A model generated the notes under the pieces. It made no database searches and was not told the origin of the DNA. It saw nothing but the letters and a program-made list of their open reading frames with translations. The position numbers and the translations under genes were made by a program. This document shows positions 44,717 through 54,331 of a DNA stretch of 64,000 nt, piece by piece. Position 1 is the first letter of the stretch; the number at the start of each line of letters is the position of its first letter. Origin of the DNA: Gemmatimonadaceae bacterium (GTDB lineage: Bacteria > Gemmatimonadota > Gemmatimonadetes > Gemmatimonadales > Gemmatimonadaceae); NCBI GenBank assembly GCA_025929535.1, contig JAICLZ010000005.1, forward strand, positions 31,108 to 95,107, given 5' to 3'.

Positions 44717-45964
44717 TACGAACACGAGCTCATCTACGACTGGAATACGCGCACTCCCGGCTTCTCCTGGGAGTCATGCCGCGTGGAGCTCAACGACGAG
44801 ACGCTGCGCGATGGGCTGCAGTCGCCATCCGTCACCGATCCATCCATCGAAGACAAGAAGGCACTCCTCCACCTGATGGCGCAGCTCGGCATCGCCGCCG
44901 CGAACATCGGGCTTCCCGGCGCGGGCCCGCGCACGCGCGCGGACACGCTCGCGCTGGCGAAGGAAATAGTGGATGCGAAGCTCCCGATCTCGGCCAACGC
45001 CGCCGCGCGCACGCTCGCGACGGACATCGAGCCGATCGCGCGCATCGCGCAGGAAACGGGACTCGCGATCGAGGCGGCGACGTTCATCGGCTCCTCGCCC
45101 ATTCGCCAGTACGCGGAGGAGTGGACGCTCGAGAAGATGGTGCGCGTGAGCGAGGAGGCCGTGCGCTTCGCCGTTGGCGAGGGACTCTCGCTCATGTTCG
45201 TCACCGAGGACACGACGCGCGCCAAGCCCGAGACGCTGCGCGCGCTCTACGGCGCCGCGATCGCGTGCGGCGCGCGCCGCATCTGTCTCGCCGACACCGT
45301 GGGTCATGCCACGCCCGACGGCGTGCGCGCGCTCGTGCGGTTCGTGCGCGAGGAGATCGTTGCGCCCACCAAGCTCGACGTCCGTATCGACTGGCACGGG
45401 CATCGCGATCGCGGTCACGGACTCGCGAACTGCCTGGCCGCGATCGAGGCCGGCGTCGATCGCGTGCACGGCACGGCGCTCGGCATCGGCGAGCGCGTGG
45501 GCAACGCAGAGATGGATCTCCTTCTCATCAATCTCCGCCTGCTTGGCGCGCACGAGCACGATCTGCGCAAGCTCCCCGAGTACACCGCGCTCGCCTCGCG
45601 CGCGCTCGGCGTTGCGATTCCCGCGAGCTACCCGGTGTTCGGCGAGGACGCCTTTCGCACGGCCACCGGCGTCCACGCGGCGGCGATCGTGAAGGCGCAC
45701 AGGAAGGGGGATGCGTGGCTCGCGGACCGTATCTACTCCGGCGTGCCAGCCGGCGATTTCGGGCTCTCGCAGCGCATCGACGTGTCGCACGTGTCGGGGA
45801 TCTCGAACGTGCGGTCGTGGCTCGAGGCGCACGGCCACGATGCGAGCGACGAGCTGCTCTGCCGTTTCATCCTCGATGCGGCGAAGAAGTCCAACCACAC
45901 GTTGCGCGATGAGGAGCTCGTCGCGCTCATTGCCGAGCATCGAAGGCAGGCGGTCACGGCGTGA
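44714..45964 (+). CDS. LeuA-like acyl-CoA carboxyltransferase (HMGL family), substrate unknown
   Basis: A 416-residue DRE-TIM type enzyme related to 2-isopropylmalate, homocitrate and citramalate synthases. Motifs are NDETLRDGLQS near the N-terminus (metal Asp and catalytic Arg), IGSSPIRQY, LADTVGHATPDG, and GIGERVGNAEMD. The metal HxH motif reads HGHRDRG instead of the usual HxHNDxG or HxHDDLG. The C-terminal LeuA allosteric domain is absent; the last 100 residues follow the shorter homocitrate synthase pattern (FRTATGVHAAAIVKA). A condensation of acetyl-CoA with a 2-oxo acid is likely, but the specificity is open. It overlaps the DUF885 gene by four bases. Confidence 0.85.
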   Translation: MYEHELIYDWNTRTPGFSWESCRVELNDETLRDGLQSPSVTDPSIEDKKALLHLMAQLGIAAANIGLPGAGPRTRADTLALAKEIVDAKLPISANAAARTLATDIEPIARIAQETGLAIEAATFIGSSPIRQYAEEWTLEKMVRVSEEAVRFAVGEGLSLMFVTEDTTRAKPETLRALYGAAIACGARRICLADTVGHATPDGVRALVRFVREEIVAPTKLDVRIDWHGHRDRGHGLANCLAAIEAGVDRVHGTALGIGERVGNAEMDLLLINLRLLGAHEHDLRKLPEYTALASRALGVAIPASYPVFGEDAFRTATGVHAAAIVKAHRKGDAWLADRIYSGVPAGDFGLSQRIDVSHVSGISNVRSWLEAHGHDASDELLCRFILDAAKKSNHTLRDEELVALIAEHRRQAVTA

Positions 45965-47562
45965 GCGCTCCTCTCTCGGCCGTCATGAGCGGCTATCTCG
46001 ACCTGAGATGGCGGTTGAATCCAGTGGAGGCCACGTATCACGGAGTCACCGAGTTCGACGGAGTGTTCGCCGCCTACGATCCGGAGTCGGTGCGCGAGCA
46101 GCTCGCGGCGCTCGTGAGCTACGAGAACGCGATCGAGGAGGCGGAGGCGGAGACGCTCGCCGAGGAAATCGATCGCACGGCGGTGCTGCACTCGCTGCGG
46201 CACGATCTGCTGCTCCTCGGACAGGAGCGAAAGTTCGCGCACGATCCGTCGTTCCATCTCATGCACGCGGTGAACGGGATCTTCCTGCTCCTCACGCGGG
46301 GCGGTGCGAATCCGGTTGAGCGCGCGACGTCGGTGCTCGCGAGGCTGCAGGCGCTGCCGGCGTTTCTGGAGACTGCCGCCGCGGTGCTCACGGAGCCGGA
46401 CTCCACTTTCATCGGCATGGGTGAATCGATGATTCCCGGAGCGATCGCGCTCATTCAGGATGGGCTCGACGATCCTGCGCTCGATCTCGCGATGCTCGAT
46501 GAGCTCGATCTCGAGCACGCGCGCCGTGTGGCGGTCGAGTCGCTGGAGGCGTTCGGCGATGCGCTCGCGGAGATGCGCCGCCGCGCGGGGAATCACTATG
46601 CGATCGGCCGCGCGCTCTTCGATCGGAAGCTGCACACGGCCCACATGATCGCGGAGAATGCGGACGAGCTGCTGCGCTACGGCGAGCGTCTGCGAGCGGC
46701 TGCGATTGCGGAGATCGAGCAGATCGCGTGGGAGATCGAGCCGCGCGTGCCGTGGCAGGAGATCGCGGCGCGACTGCGCACCGACATTCCAAGCCCCGGC
46801 AGCGCGCTGCACGAGTATCGCCAGGCGATGGATGCATCGCGGCACTTCACGATCTCGCGCGATCTGATGCCCGTGCCCGACACTGCGCTCGAGGTCGTTC
46901 CCACGCCTGATTTCCTGCGGCCGCTCATTCCGCTGGCGGCGTATCAAGGTCCCGGCGCGTTCGACCCCGTGCAACGCGGGCTCTTCCTCGTCACCCTGCC
47001 GGAGAATGGCGAGTCGTGGCGCTCGCACTGCCGCGCCGAGCTGCCGAGCACGGCACTGCACGAGGGGATTCCCGGGCACCATTTGCAGATGTCGATCGGA
47101 AACCGCCTGCCGAGCGTGCCGCGCCGCGTGCTGTCGACGCCGGCGGCACGCGAAGGATGGGCACTCTACTGTGAGTCGCTCATGGCCGAGATGGGATTTC
47201 TCGATTCGGCGGCCGAGCGATTCTTTCAGGCGCATCATCTATTGTGGCGCGCAATACGCGTGATTCTCGACGTGTCGCTGCACACCAAGGGAATGTCGAT
47301 GGAAGAGGCGGCTGCGCGGCTACGCGATGAGCTCGGATTCGAGCCGCACGTAGCGGAGGCGGAGGCCAAGCGCTACTGCGCGTATCCCACGTACCAGCTG
47401 TGCTACGCGGTGGGCAGGCGCGACATACTCGCGCTTCGTGAAGACGCGCGCAGAGCGCGCTCGGACGACTTCTCACTCTCCGCCTTCCACGAGGAGTTGC
47501 TGCAATACGGAGCGCTGCCGACGGCACTGGCGCGGTGGGGAATGGGATTGACGGCGGTGTAG
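45961..47562 (+). CDS. DUF885-family protein, probable zinc carboxypeptidase-like enzyme
   Basis: A 533-residue soluble, mostly helical protein starting at a GTG that overlaps the previous stop. The family hallmark is STALHEGIPGHHLQM, an HExxxHH-type metal motif, followed by AAREGWALYCESLMAEMG (metal Glu) and TYQLCYAVGRRDI. There is no signal peptide, whereas many DUF885 proteins are secreted, so this one acts in the cytosol. Known members include dipeptide and tripeptide hydrolases. It is coupled to the LeuA-like gene without an evident metabolic reason. Confidence 0.88.
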   Translation: MSAPLSAVMSGYLDLRWRLNPVEATYHGVTEFDGVFAAYDPESVREQLAALVSYENAIEEAEAETLAEEIDRTAVLHSLRHDLLLLGQERKFAHDPSFHLMHAVNGIFLLLTRGGANPVERATSVLARLQALPAFLETAAAVLTEPDSTFIGMGESMIPGAIALIQDGLDDPALDLAMLDELDLEHARRVAVESLEAFGDALAEMRRRAGNHYAIGRALFDRKLHTAHMIAENADELLRYGERLRAAAIAEIEQIAWEIEPRVPWQEIAARLRTDIPSPGSALHEYRQAMDASRHFTISRDLMPVPDTALEVVPTPDFLRPLIPLAAYQGPGAFDPVQRGLFLVTLPENGESWRSHCRAELPSTALHEGIPGHHLQMSIGNRLPSVPRRVLSTPAAREGWALYCESLMAEMGFLDSAAERFFQAHHLLWRAIRVILDVSLHTKGMSMEEAAARLRDELGFEPHVAEAEAKRYCAYPTYQLCYAVGRRDILALREDARRARSDDFSLSAFHEELLQYGALPTALARWGMGLTAV

Positions 47563-47592
47563 AAGTGCTCGAACACTCAAAGGAGAACGCAC

Positions 47593-48669
47593 ATGTGGCG
47601 TAGAGGCATGGCAGTGGTGATCGCCGCGACCGTCGTGGCCGGCTGCAAGGGTAAGAGCAAGGCGCCCATCACGGATACATCATCCACGGAGCATACCGTA
47701 CTCACGTCGTTCACGAGCGGAGGTCCGTACCTGTTCGTGTCGAACGAAGATGGCAACGACGTGACCGTGATCGATACGAAGACCGACAGCGTGGTCGCCA
47801 CGCTCGAGCCGGGGCAGCGCCCGCGCGGCGTTCGCGTCAGTCCTGATGGAAAGACGTTGATCGTCGCGGTGAGCGGATCACCCAAGGGCGGTCCCGGAGT
47901 GGATGAGAAGACGCTTCCGCCGGCCGATCGCTCGAAGGACGGCATCGCGCTCATCGATCTCTCGACCGGAAAGAAAACAGCGAATCTGCCGGGGGGAATC
48001 GATCCCGAGTCCTTTGCGGTATCTGGCGATGGGAAAACGATCTACGTCTCGAACGAGGACGGCGGCTCGCTCACGATCATCGATGTGGGCTCGGGAAAGA
48101 TCGCCGGCACGGTGAAGATCGGGTCGGAGCCGGAGGGCGTGCAGATCGATCCGGACAACAAGGTGCTCTACGCGACCAACGAGGGGAGCGGCACCGTCTC
48201 CGTGCTCGACCTCGAGAACGACAAGATCATCGCGACGATCCCGACGGGGAAGCGTCCGCGCGGCATCGCGTTCACGCCGGACGGGAAGAAGGCGTACATC
48301 ACGAACGAAGTCGGCGGCACCGTGTCCGTGATCGATGTGAAGCGCAACAAGGTGCTCAAGAACATCAAGATTCCGGGAGAGGGCGCGAAGCCCATGGGAA
48401 CCGCGATGGCGCCGGACGGCTCGCGACTCTACATCACGACCGGGCGCGGCGGTTCCGTGGCGGTGATCGACACCAAGGCCGACAGCGTGATCACGACCTT
48501 CCCTGCGGGGAAGCGGCCGTGGGGCATCGCGATCTCGTCCGATGGGAAGACGATCTACACGGCGAACGGGCCGTCGAACGACATCAGCGTGATCGACGCG
48601 AGCACGAACCAGGTGAAGAAGCGTATTCCCGGCGGCAAGTCGCCATGGGGGATCGCGATCTCGAAGTAG
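47593..48669 (+). CDS. YVTN beta-propeller lipoprotein
   Basis: A 358-residue lipoprotein (signal AVVIAATVVAGC-KG) followed by about seven beta-propeller repeats of the YVTN/YncE type: (Y/L)F-V-S-N-E-D-G-N-D-V-T-V-I-D-T, then R-P-R-G-V-x-V-S-P-D-G-K-T, repeated at intervals of ~42 residues up to the end (INGPSNDISVIDAST-like). AAAGGAGAA precedes the ATG. Such propellers bind other proteins, metals or cofactors in the periplasm; no catalytic motif is evident. It converges with ybdD. Confidence 0.9.
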   Translation: MWRRGMAVVIAATVVAGCKGKSKAPITDTSSTEHTVLTSFTSGGPYLFVSNEDGNDVTVIDTKTDSVVATLEPGQRPRGVRVSPDGKTLIVAVSGSPKGGPGVDEKTLPPADRSKDGIALIDLSTGKKTANLPGGIDPESFAVSGDGKTIYVSNEDGGSLTIIDVGSGKIAGTVKIGSEPEGVQIDPDNKVLYATNEGSGTVSVLDLENDKIIATIPTGKRPRGIAFTPDGKKAYITNEVGGTVSVIDVKRNKVLKNIKIPGEGAKPMGTAMAPDGSRLYITTGRGGSVAVIDTKADSVITTFPAGKRPWGIAISSDGKTIYTANGPSNDISVIDASTNQVKKRIPGGKSPWGIAISK

Positions 48670-48687
48670 CTCGCGATCGACGGAGCC

Positions 48688-48903
48688 TCAGCAGCAGCGG
48701 CCGCCCGTTCCTTCGTAGCGCGCTCGCTCCCGCTCTCGTGCGAACTCCTCGCGCGAGAGCGGCGTCGCATCGGGGTGCTTCGCGCGCTGGTGCGCGAGGT
48801 AGCGCGCGTAGTCAGGCGCGCCGATGATCGTGCGCACGATGGTGAGTGCGCGCGCCATGACGCGCGCGTGCGTCGTCGCGAGATCAGCGCGTGGCACTCG
48901 CAT
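48688..48903 (-). CDS. ybdD: YbdD/YjiX-family small protein, partner of CstA
   Basis: A 71-residue protein. The C-terminal half matches the DUF466 family: TIIGAPDYARYLAHQRAKHPD, PLSREEFARERERARY and the Cys-containing end GTGGRCC. In E. coli YbdD and YjiX are encoded next to CstA and BtsT and are needed for their transport function. Here cstA lies two genes upstream in the same direction. The ATG at 48903 overlaps the peptidase stop by 20 bases and gives the family length; an ATG at 48858 would give 56 residues. No ribosome binding site is clear, so coupling to the peptidase gene is likely. Confidence 0.85.
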   Translation of the reverse strand: MRVPRADLATTHARVMARALTIVRTIIGAPDYARYLAHQRAKHPDATPLSREEFARERERARYEGTGGRCC

Positions 48904-51253
48904 CGCGCGGATGGCCGATCGTGCGGTCGAAGAGCTCGTAGATTCGCCGGTACTCATCCTGCCAGCTCGTCGTGCGCACGAAGTCGTGCCGCTCGACCGG
49001 ATACACGGCGAGATCCCAGTTCGTCTTCCCGAGCTCGATCAGCCGTTGCGTGAGTCGCACTATATCCTCGAAGTGCACGTTGTCGTCGACCATGCCGTGA
49101 AGCATGAGCAGCGGATCCCGAAGCCCTTCCGCAAAGTAAATGGGCGACGACTGCCTGTACGCCACGCTGTCCTGCGTGGGGGTGTTCAGGATGCGCGAGG
49201 TGTAGCCGTGATTGTAGTGCGCCCAGTCCGTGACCGAGCGAATGGCAGCGCCGGCGCCGAAGTGCGGCGACTCCGTGAAGAGCGCCATGAGCGTCATGAA
49301 GCCGCCGTAGCTTCCGCCGTAGATGCCGATGCGCTTGGGATCGATGCCGAACCGGTCGTGCAGATACTTCGAGCCGTCCACCTCATCCTGCAGATCGCGG
49401 CCGCCCATGTGCCGGTAGATCGCGGTGCGCCAGTCGCGGCCGTAGCCGGCCGAGCCGCGGTAATCGATGTCGATCACGATGTAGCCCCTGGACGCGAGGT
49501 ACTGGTTGAACATGTACTCGCGAAAATAGTACGACCAGTAGTGATTCACGTTGTGCAGGTAGCCCGCGCCGTGCACGAAGATCACCGCGGCTCCGTTCGC
49601 CTGCGCGCTCATGTCCTTCGGGCGATAGATGCGCGCAGGCACCCGCACGCCGTCGGACGCGGGGATCATCACGATCTCGGGCACGAGCCAGTTGAAGCTC
49701 AGCCACTCCGCCGTGGGCGAAAGCGTGAGCCGCGCTTCCTTCGCGCCGGGCCGATTGCGCATCACGTACAGCTCGGGAGGGCGATTGGATGTGGAGAACA
49801 CATCCGCGAGCAGCAGCTCGTTGGGTGACGGAACCACAGTGTGGCCGCCGCTGGTCTTCGTGATCTGCGTACGCGCGCCGCCGGTGACGGCCATGCGGTA
49901 GAACTGCTGCTCGAAGGGCGACTGCTCGCTCGTGTGGAGGTAGAAGCTCCGCCTGTCGTTCGAGATGGCGACATCATCGACTTCCCACTGGCCGCTCGTG
50001 AGCTGCTTTCTGTCGCCGCCGCTCGCTGACATCGTGTAGAGATGCGCGTAGCCGTCCGCCTCCGACACGAACCAGATGCGCCGGCCGCCATCGAGCCATC
50101 CAGCCTCGCCCAACGCCGGCCCGTCCACCCATGCGCTGTCGCGAAGTGTGTCGAGGGCGGTGAGCGCGCCCTTCGCACCCACGGTGTAGATGTAGCGCGT
50201 CTTCCAGTCGAAGCTCACGGCGAACACGAGCGCCCTCCTGCCATCATCGCTCCAGCCGTTCACCTGTGCGAGGCCGGGCGCATTCGAGGTATCGCCAGGA
50301 AAGAGCGTGAGCCATTTCGGCTCGCCGCGCGCGACCGGGATGTACGCGATGCGGCCGCCGTCCTGCACGTCGCCCACCTTCTCCCGCGATTTCTTCTCTT
50401 CGGTGTATCCGCTCTTCGTGACGAAGTGCGGGATCTCGGTGACGCGCTGATTGTCCCCTGCGGGGATCGTCGTCGCGAGCAGCAGCGCATTCCCCGCTGG
50501 GGAAACTGAGATGGTGCTGACCGTTTCGTCCTTCCGAAGCCAGAGCGTGCGCGGCCCGAGTGAATCGAGCTGCGCCTTCTCCCGCTTCTCGAGCGAATCC
50601 AGATGGATCTCGTCGCGCACGGCGCCGAGGAGCTCGCGCTGCTGCGCCTCGAGAAATGCGCGCTGCGGCGTGCGCTTCTCGTCATCCCCGGGCTTGGGAC
50701 CCGCGCGAATGTCCGTGAGCTGCTTCTCTTCGCCAGTGGCGAGATCGAAGGAGAACGCATTGTTGTCGCGCACGAAGAAGACGTGCCTGGCCTCCCGGTC
50801 GAAGTGCGGATCCGTCTCCGAGGCGACGGTGCTCGTGAGCCGCCGCAGTGCGCCGGTGCGCAGCGTCACTACGAAGATGTCACCGTTCCACTCGACGGTG
50901 CGCATGGTGTTGTTGGCCGACAGGTCTCCCACCGCCGCGAGTGGGCCCGCATTGTCCATCTGCGCGACGGTGAGCGATTCAGGCACCGCGCCCGCTTCCG
51001 CGCGCACGCGATAGGGCTGCAGCGGCGCTCGCTCCTCAGTGCCAGGCGGGTTCCACGAGAAGTAGATCCATCGGCTGTCCGCTGACCATCGCACATCCGA
51101 CGGAGTGCGCCCCACCATCTCGTGGCCGCGCATGATCCCCTTGATCGAAAAATCGAAGGAGCCAGGCGAAGGAGCAGGCCGAGCCGCGGGCTGCTGTGCG
51201 CCGAGCGAGAGAACGCCGCCGAGAATGGCGGCGGCCGTGGTCTGAATTCGCAT
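48884..51253 (-). CDS. S9-family prolyl oligopeptidase / dipeptidyl peptidase IV-like
   Basis: A 789-residue exported serine peptidase. A signal peptide (ILGGVLSLGAQQ) is followed by a beta-propeller domain with DPP4-N type repeats (RWSADSRWIYFSW, VSPAGNALLLA, ISNDRRSFYLHTS) and a C-terminal alpha/beta hydrolase. The catalytic Ser is in GIYGGSYGGFMTL (around residue 647), Asp in MLHGMVDDNVHFED (around 722) and His in VERHDFVRTTSW (around 755). It likely releases dipeptides or short peptides in the periplasm. The ATG at 51253 is followed directly by the signal; farther upstream starts run into the end of the preceding gap. It lies between cstA and ybdD. Confidence 0.92.
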   Translation of the reverse strand: MRIQTTAAAILGGVLSLGAQQPAARPAPSPGSFDFSIKGIMRGHEMVGRTPSDVRWSADSRWIYFSWNPPGTEERAPLQPYRVRAEAGAVPESLTVAQMDNAGPLAAVGDLSANNTMRTVEWNGDIFVVTLRTGALRRLTSTVASETDPHFDREARHVFFVRDNNAFSFDLATGEEKQLTDIRAGPKPGDDEKRTPQRAFLEAQQRELLGAVRDEIHLDSLEKREKAQLDSLGPRTLWLRKDETVSTISVSPAGNALLLATTIPAGDNQRVTEIPHFVTKSGYTEEKKSREKVGDVQDGGRIAYIPVARGEPKWLTLFPGDTSNAPGLAQVNGWSDDGRRALVFAVSFDWKTRYIYTVGAKGALTALDTLRDSAWVDGPALGEAGWLDGGRRIWFVSEADGYAHLYTMSASGGDRKQLTSGQWEVDDVAISNDRRSFYLHTSEQSPFEQQFYRMAVTGGARTQITKTSGGHTVVPSPNELLLADVFSTSNRPPELYVMRNRPGAKEARLTLSPTAEWLSFNWLVPEIVMIPASDGVRVPARIYRPKDMSAQANGAAVIFVHGAGYLHNVNHYWSYYFREYMFNQYLASRGYIVIDIDYRGSAGYGRDWRTAIYRHMGGRDLQDEVDGSKYLHDRFGIDPKRIGIYGGSYGGFMTLMALFTESPHFGAGAAIRSVTDWAHYNHGYTSRILNTPTQDSVAYRQSSPIYFAEGLRDPLLMLHGMVDDNVHFEDIVRLTQRLIELGKTNWDLAVYPVERHDFVRTTSWQDEYRRIYELFDRTIGHPRDASATR

Positions 51254-51412
51254 TGGGTGGGACGGAGGACGTGCCAAAAAGCGCGTGATCGCTGCGCGCG
51301 GGACGATCCTAGAGAAGCATCCGGACGCGTCGCTCGCAAGCCTCAGCCGTGCGCGACACTCGGCGAACCGTCCACTTCCGAAGAACGTTTCAACGATCGA
51401 CGCCAAGAGCAT

Positions 51413-53503
51413 CTACGTCAACTGCGCCACGACCGCGGTTGAAGCGGCCTCGAAAGAGATCTCGGTCGTCACCTTGACCTTCCGGCCGGAGAGGACCAAC
51501 CACCACTCGCGCATCGACGCCAAGAGCACGACGATCACGCAGACGATAAAGAACGCGGCGACAGCTGCGTCCAGCCGATCATTCACGGCCATTCGCGCAG
51601 CCGCCGCCGCGCTCGCCACGCCGGCCGGAAAGTGTCCACTCTGCGCAGCATCGAGCAACAGATGAGCATGCGCCAGAAATCCGAGAGCCGGATCCGGCGC
51701 AAAGATCTTCTGATATCCGGCCGTGAGCGTCACGACCGCGAGCCAGGCGAGCGGCAGTGCCGTCACCCACGCGTATCTGGCGCGCCCCATCTTGATGATC
51801 ACGGTGGTGCCGACGCACAGCGCCACCGCTGCCAGCAGCTGGTTGGAGATGCCGAACAGCGGCCAGAGGGAGTTGATTCCGCCGAGCGGGTCGTTCACTC
51901 CCTGATAGAGAAAATATCCCCACGTCGAAACGAACACTGCGCTGGAGATGACGGTCGCAGGATACGATGCCAAATGCCCGAGCGGGCTCCATGCGAGGCC
52001 GCCGAGGTCCTGGAGCATGAACCGGCCAACGCGCGTGCCCGCATCGATGGTCGTCAAAATGAAGAGCGCCTCGAACATGATCGCGAAATGGTACCAGAGC
52101 GCCATGGCCGTGCTTCCGCCGAGCACGTTCGAGAACAGCTGCGCCATCCCCACCGCCAGACTCGGCGCGCCCCCCGTGCGCGACAGCAGCGAGAGCTCGC
52201 CCACGCGCGAGGCGAGCTCCCGCATTTCCTGGGGCGACACGGTGAAACCCCACTGCGCGATCGCACGCGACGCACTCTCCACGGTTGGGCCGAGGGAAGC
52301 GGAGCTCGCGTTGATCGCGAAATAAACGCCGGGCGTGAGCAGGCAGGCCGCGATCAGCGCCATGATCGCGACGAACGACTCCATCAACATCCCGCCATAG
52401 CCCACGAGCAGCGCGTCGCTTTCACGTGCGAGGAGCTTGGGCGTGGTGCCCGACGCGATCAGCGCGTGGAATCCGGAGATGGCGCCGCAGGCGATCGTGA
52501 TGAACGCGAACGGGAAGATCGTGCCGGCGAAGATCGGACCGCCGCCGTGCGCGAATCGCGTGAGCGCCGGCATCTGCAGCGGGGGAAGGACCACGATGAT
52601 CCCGATCGCGAGCGCGAGCACGACCCCGATCTTGACGAACGCGGACAGATAGTCGCGCGGCGCGAGCAGCAACCACACCGGCAGCACGGATGCGGCAAAG
52701 CCGTACCCCATGATGGCGAGGGCCAGCGTCTGGCGCGTGAGCGTCGCGTGCGCGGCGAGGTCGGGATTCGCGGCCACCCAGCGGCCGGCGTAGAGCGCGC
52801 CCACGAGGAGCACCAGTCCCATGGCGCTCGCCTCGAGCACGCGTCCGGGACGCAGCCAGCGCAGGTGCACGCCCATGAGCAGGGCGATCGGAATCGTGAG
52901 ACCGATCGTGACCACTCCCCATGGGCTCGCGGCGAGCGCGTTCACGACCACGAGCGCGAGCACGGCAATGAGCACCACCATTATCCCGAGGATCGCCACG
53001 AGCGCGGTGGTCCCCGCCACCGGACCGATCTCGTCGCGCGCCATCGCGCCGAGCGAGCGTCCGTTGCGGCGCACGGAAGCGAGGAGGATGACGAGATCCT
53101 GCACCGCGCCGCCGAGCACCACGCCGGCGACGATCCAGATCGCACCGGGGAGAAATCCGAATTGCGCTGCGAGCGTGGGCCCCACCAGCGGCCCCGGACC
53201 CGCGATTGCCGCGAAGTGGTGGCCGAATACCACCCAACGGTTCGTGGGGAGATAGTCGCGACCGTCCTCCATCCGGACCGCGGGCGTGGCGCGCCGGTCA
53301 TCCACCGCGAAGATCTTCGCGGTGATGAAGCGCCCGTAGAAACGGTAGCCGATGGCATAGCAGCAGAGCGCGGCGGCGAGGAGCCAGCCGGCGCTGATGG
53401 TCTCGCCGCGCGAGAGCGCCAGTCGCCCGAGCGCGGCGGCTCCGAGTGCCGAGACGGCAACCCAGAGCAGAATGGCGAGTGGGCGACGCGTTCGCGTGTG
53501 CAT
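51413..53503 (-). CDS. cstA: CstA, carbon starvation transporter (peptide/pyruvate)
   Basis: A 696-residue inner-membrane protein with about 16-18 helices, matching E. coli CstA (701 residues). Recognisable segments are YRFYGRFITAKIFAVDD, the family hallmark TNRWVVFGHHFAAIAGPGPLVGP, PGAIWIVAGVVLGGAVQDL, GYGGMLMESFVAIMALIAA and WPLFGISNQLLAAVALC. E. coli CstA transports peptides and pyruvate during carbon starvation. It is followed by a periplasmic S9 peptidase and ybdD. TACATC (on the minus strand, about 16 bases before the ATG) could be a -10 element. Confidence 0.95.
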   Translation of the reverse strand: MHTRTRRPLAILLWVAVSALGAAALGRLALSRGETISAGWLLAAALCCYAIGYRFYGRFITAKIFAVDDRRATPAVRMEDGRDYLPTNRWVVFGHHFAAIAGPGPLVGPTLAAQFGFLPGAIWIVAGVVLGGAVQDLVILLASVRRNGRSLGAMARDEIGPVAGTTALVAILGIMVVLIAVLALVVVNALAASPWGVVTIGLTIPIALLMGVHLRWLRPGRVLEASAMGLVLLVGALYAGRWVAANPDLAAHATLTRQTLALAIMGYGFAASVLPVWLLLAPRDYLSAFVKIGVVLALAIGIIVVLPPLQMPALTRFAHGGGPIFAGTIFPFAFITIACGAISGFHALIASGTTPKLLARESDALLVGYGGMLMESFVAIMALIAACLLTPGVYFAINASSASLGPTVESASRAIAQWGFTVSPQEMRELASRVGELSLLSRTGGAPSLAVGMAQLFSNVLGGSTAMALWYHFAIMFEALFILTTIDAGTRVGRFMLQDLGGLAWSPLGHLASYPATVISSAVFVSTWGYFLYQGVNDPLGGINSLWPLFGISNQLLAAVALCVGTTVIIKMGRARYAWVTALPLAWLAVVTLTAGYQKIFAPDPALGFLAHAHLLLDAAQSGHFPAGVASAAAAARMAVNDRLDAAVAAFFIVCVIVVLLASMREWWLVLSGRKVKVTTEISFEAASTAVVAQLT

Positions 53504-53656
53504 ACGCGGGGAAGATGTATCCGGGACAGCGCGCGGGGCCAGACTCCGCACGCGAATGTCCGATCGTGCCGCCGAGGGACGCATGCGCGTCTGTAACATG
53601 CGCCTCCGCACTCCGTATCCGAGTCTGGTCCCTCCCTATAGCTTTCCCGCCTGAGG

Positions 53657-54331
53657 ATGATGTCCGCCACGATTCCTGCCGCCATCGGCGCCGCCCTGCT
53701 CGCGACGTCCGCGCGCGCCGTTCATCCGGCGCGCGCGGATGCGCAGGACCGTTCGAAAACCCCGCACCAGCACGTGCTTGCGGCATTCTCGACGCGCCGC
53801 CTCATGATCCTGCCCACTCATTATCTGCGGATGGGCGACTCGCTCGGCTGGGCGGATCAGATCACGGATCAGACCGCATACCTCTCGTCGCTCGATGATG
53901 AAATGGCCTTCGCGTTCAGCGATCGCGGCGTGAAGAAGGTGTGGGTGTTCCCCGCGGCGATCGATGCGATCGCGAAGCGCAACGAGCCGTACTCGCCCGA
54001 TCCTCACGCGATGGCTGCCCAGTGGCTTCGCTATCCCGGACCGAAGCGCCTGCCGACGCAGCTGCCCGATCCCCTCGCCTCGCAGCTCCGCACGCTGGTC
54101 GCGATGCAGGAGGGGGGACAGCTCGTGATGCTGCCCATCGAGCTTCGCTTCGAGCCGGTCCCCGGCGGCAAGGAGTGCGCGGTGCTTCGTTTCGCGATCT
54201 TCGATGCCGTGCGCGCCAAGATCATCTACATGGCGGACATCGCCAGCGATCCGCAGACTTCGTTCGGGCCTGCACTCGCCGCATCCCTTGCAGGCCATCT
54301 CGCAGACCTACTTGGACCCCCGAATCAATGA
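53657..54331 (+). CDS. Secreted protein of unknown function
   Basis: A 224-residue protein with an N-terminal hydrophobic signal (IPAAIGAALLATSARA). The mature part has mixed alpha/beta sequence (MILPTHYLRMGD, VFPAAIDAIAKR, QLVMLPIELRFE, VLRFAIFDAVRAKIIYMADI) and no recognised domain. A TAGCTT box (53639-53644) lies 13 bases before the ATG, and two consecutive ATGs (53657 and 53660) are possible starts. It overlaps the next gene by four bases (ATGA), so it shares a transcript with isocitrate dehydrogenase. Confidence 0.7.
   Translation: MMSATIPAAIGAALLATSARAVHPARADAQDRSKTPHQHVLAAFSTRRLMILPTHYLRMGDSLGWADQITDQTAYLSSLDDEMAFAFSDRGVKKVWVFPAAIDAIAKRNEPYSPDPHAMAAQWLRYPGPKRLPTQLPDPLASQLRTLVAMQEGGQLVMLPIELRFEPVPGGKECAVLRFAIFDAVRAKIIYMADIASDPQTSFGPALAASLAGHLADLLGPPNQ

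Noticed and set aside
51632..53596. 654-codon open frame on the plus strand opposite cstA
   Set aside because: The composition is almost only Arg, Glu, His, Asp and Gly, typical of the complement of a membrane protein gene.
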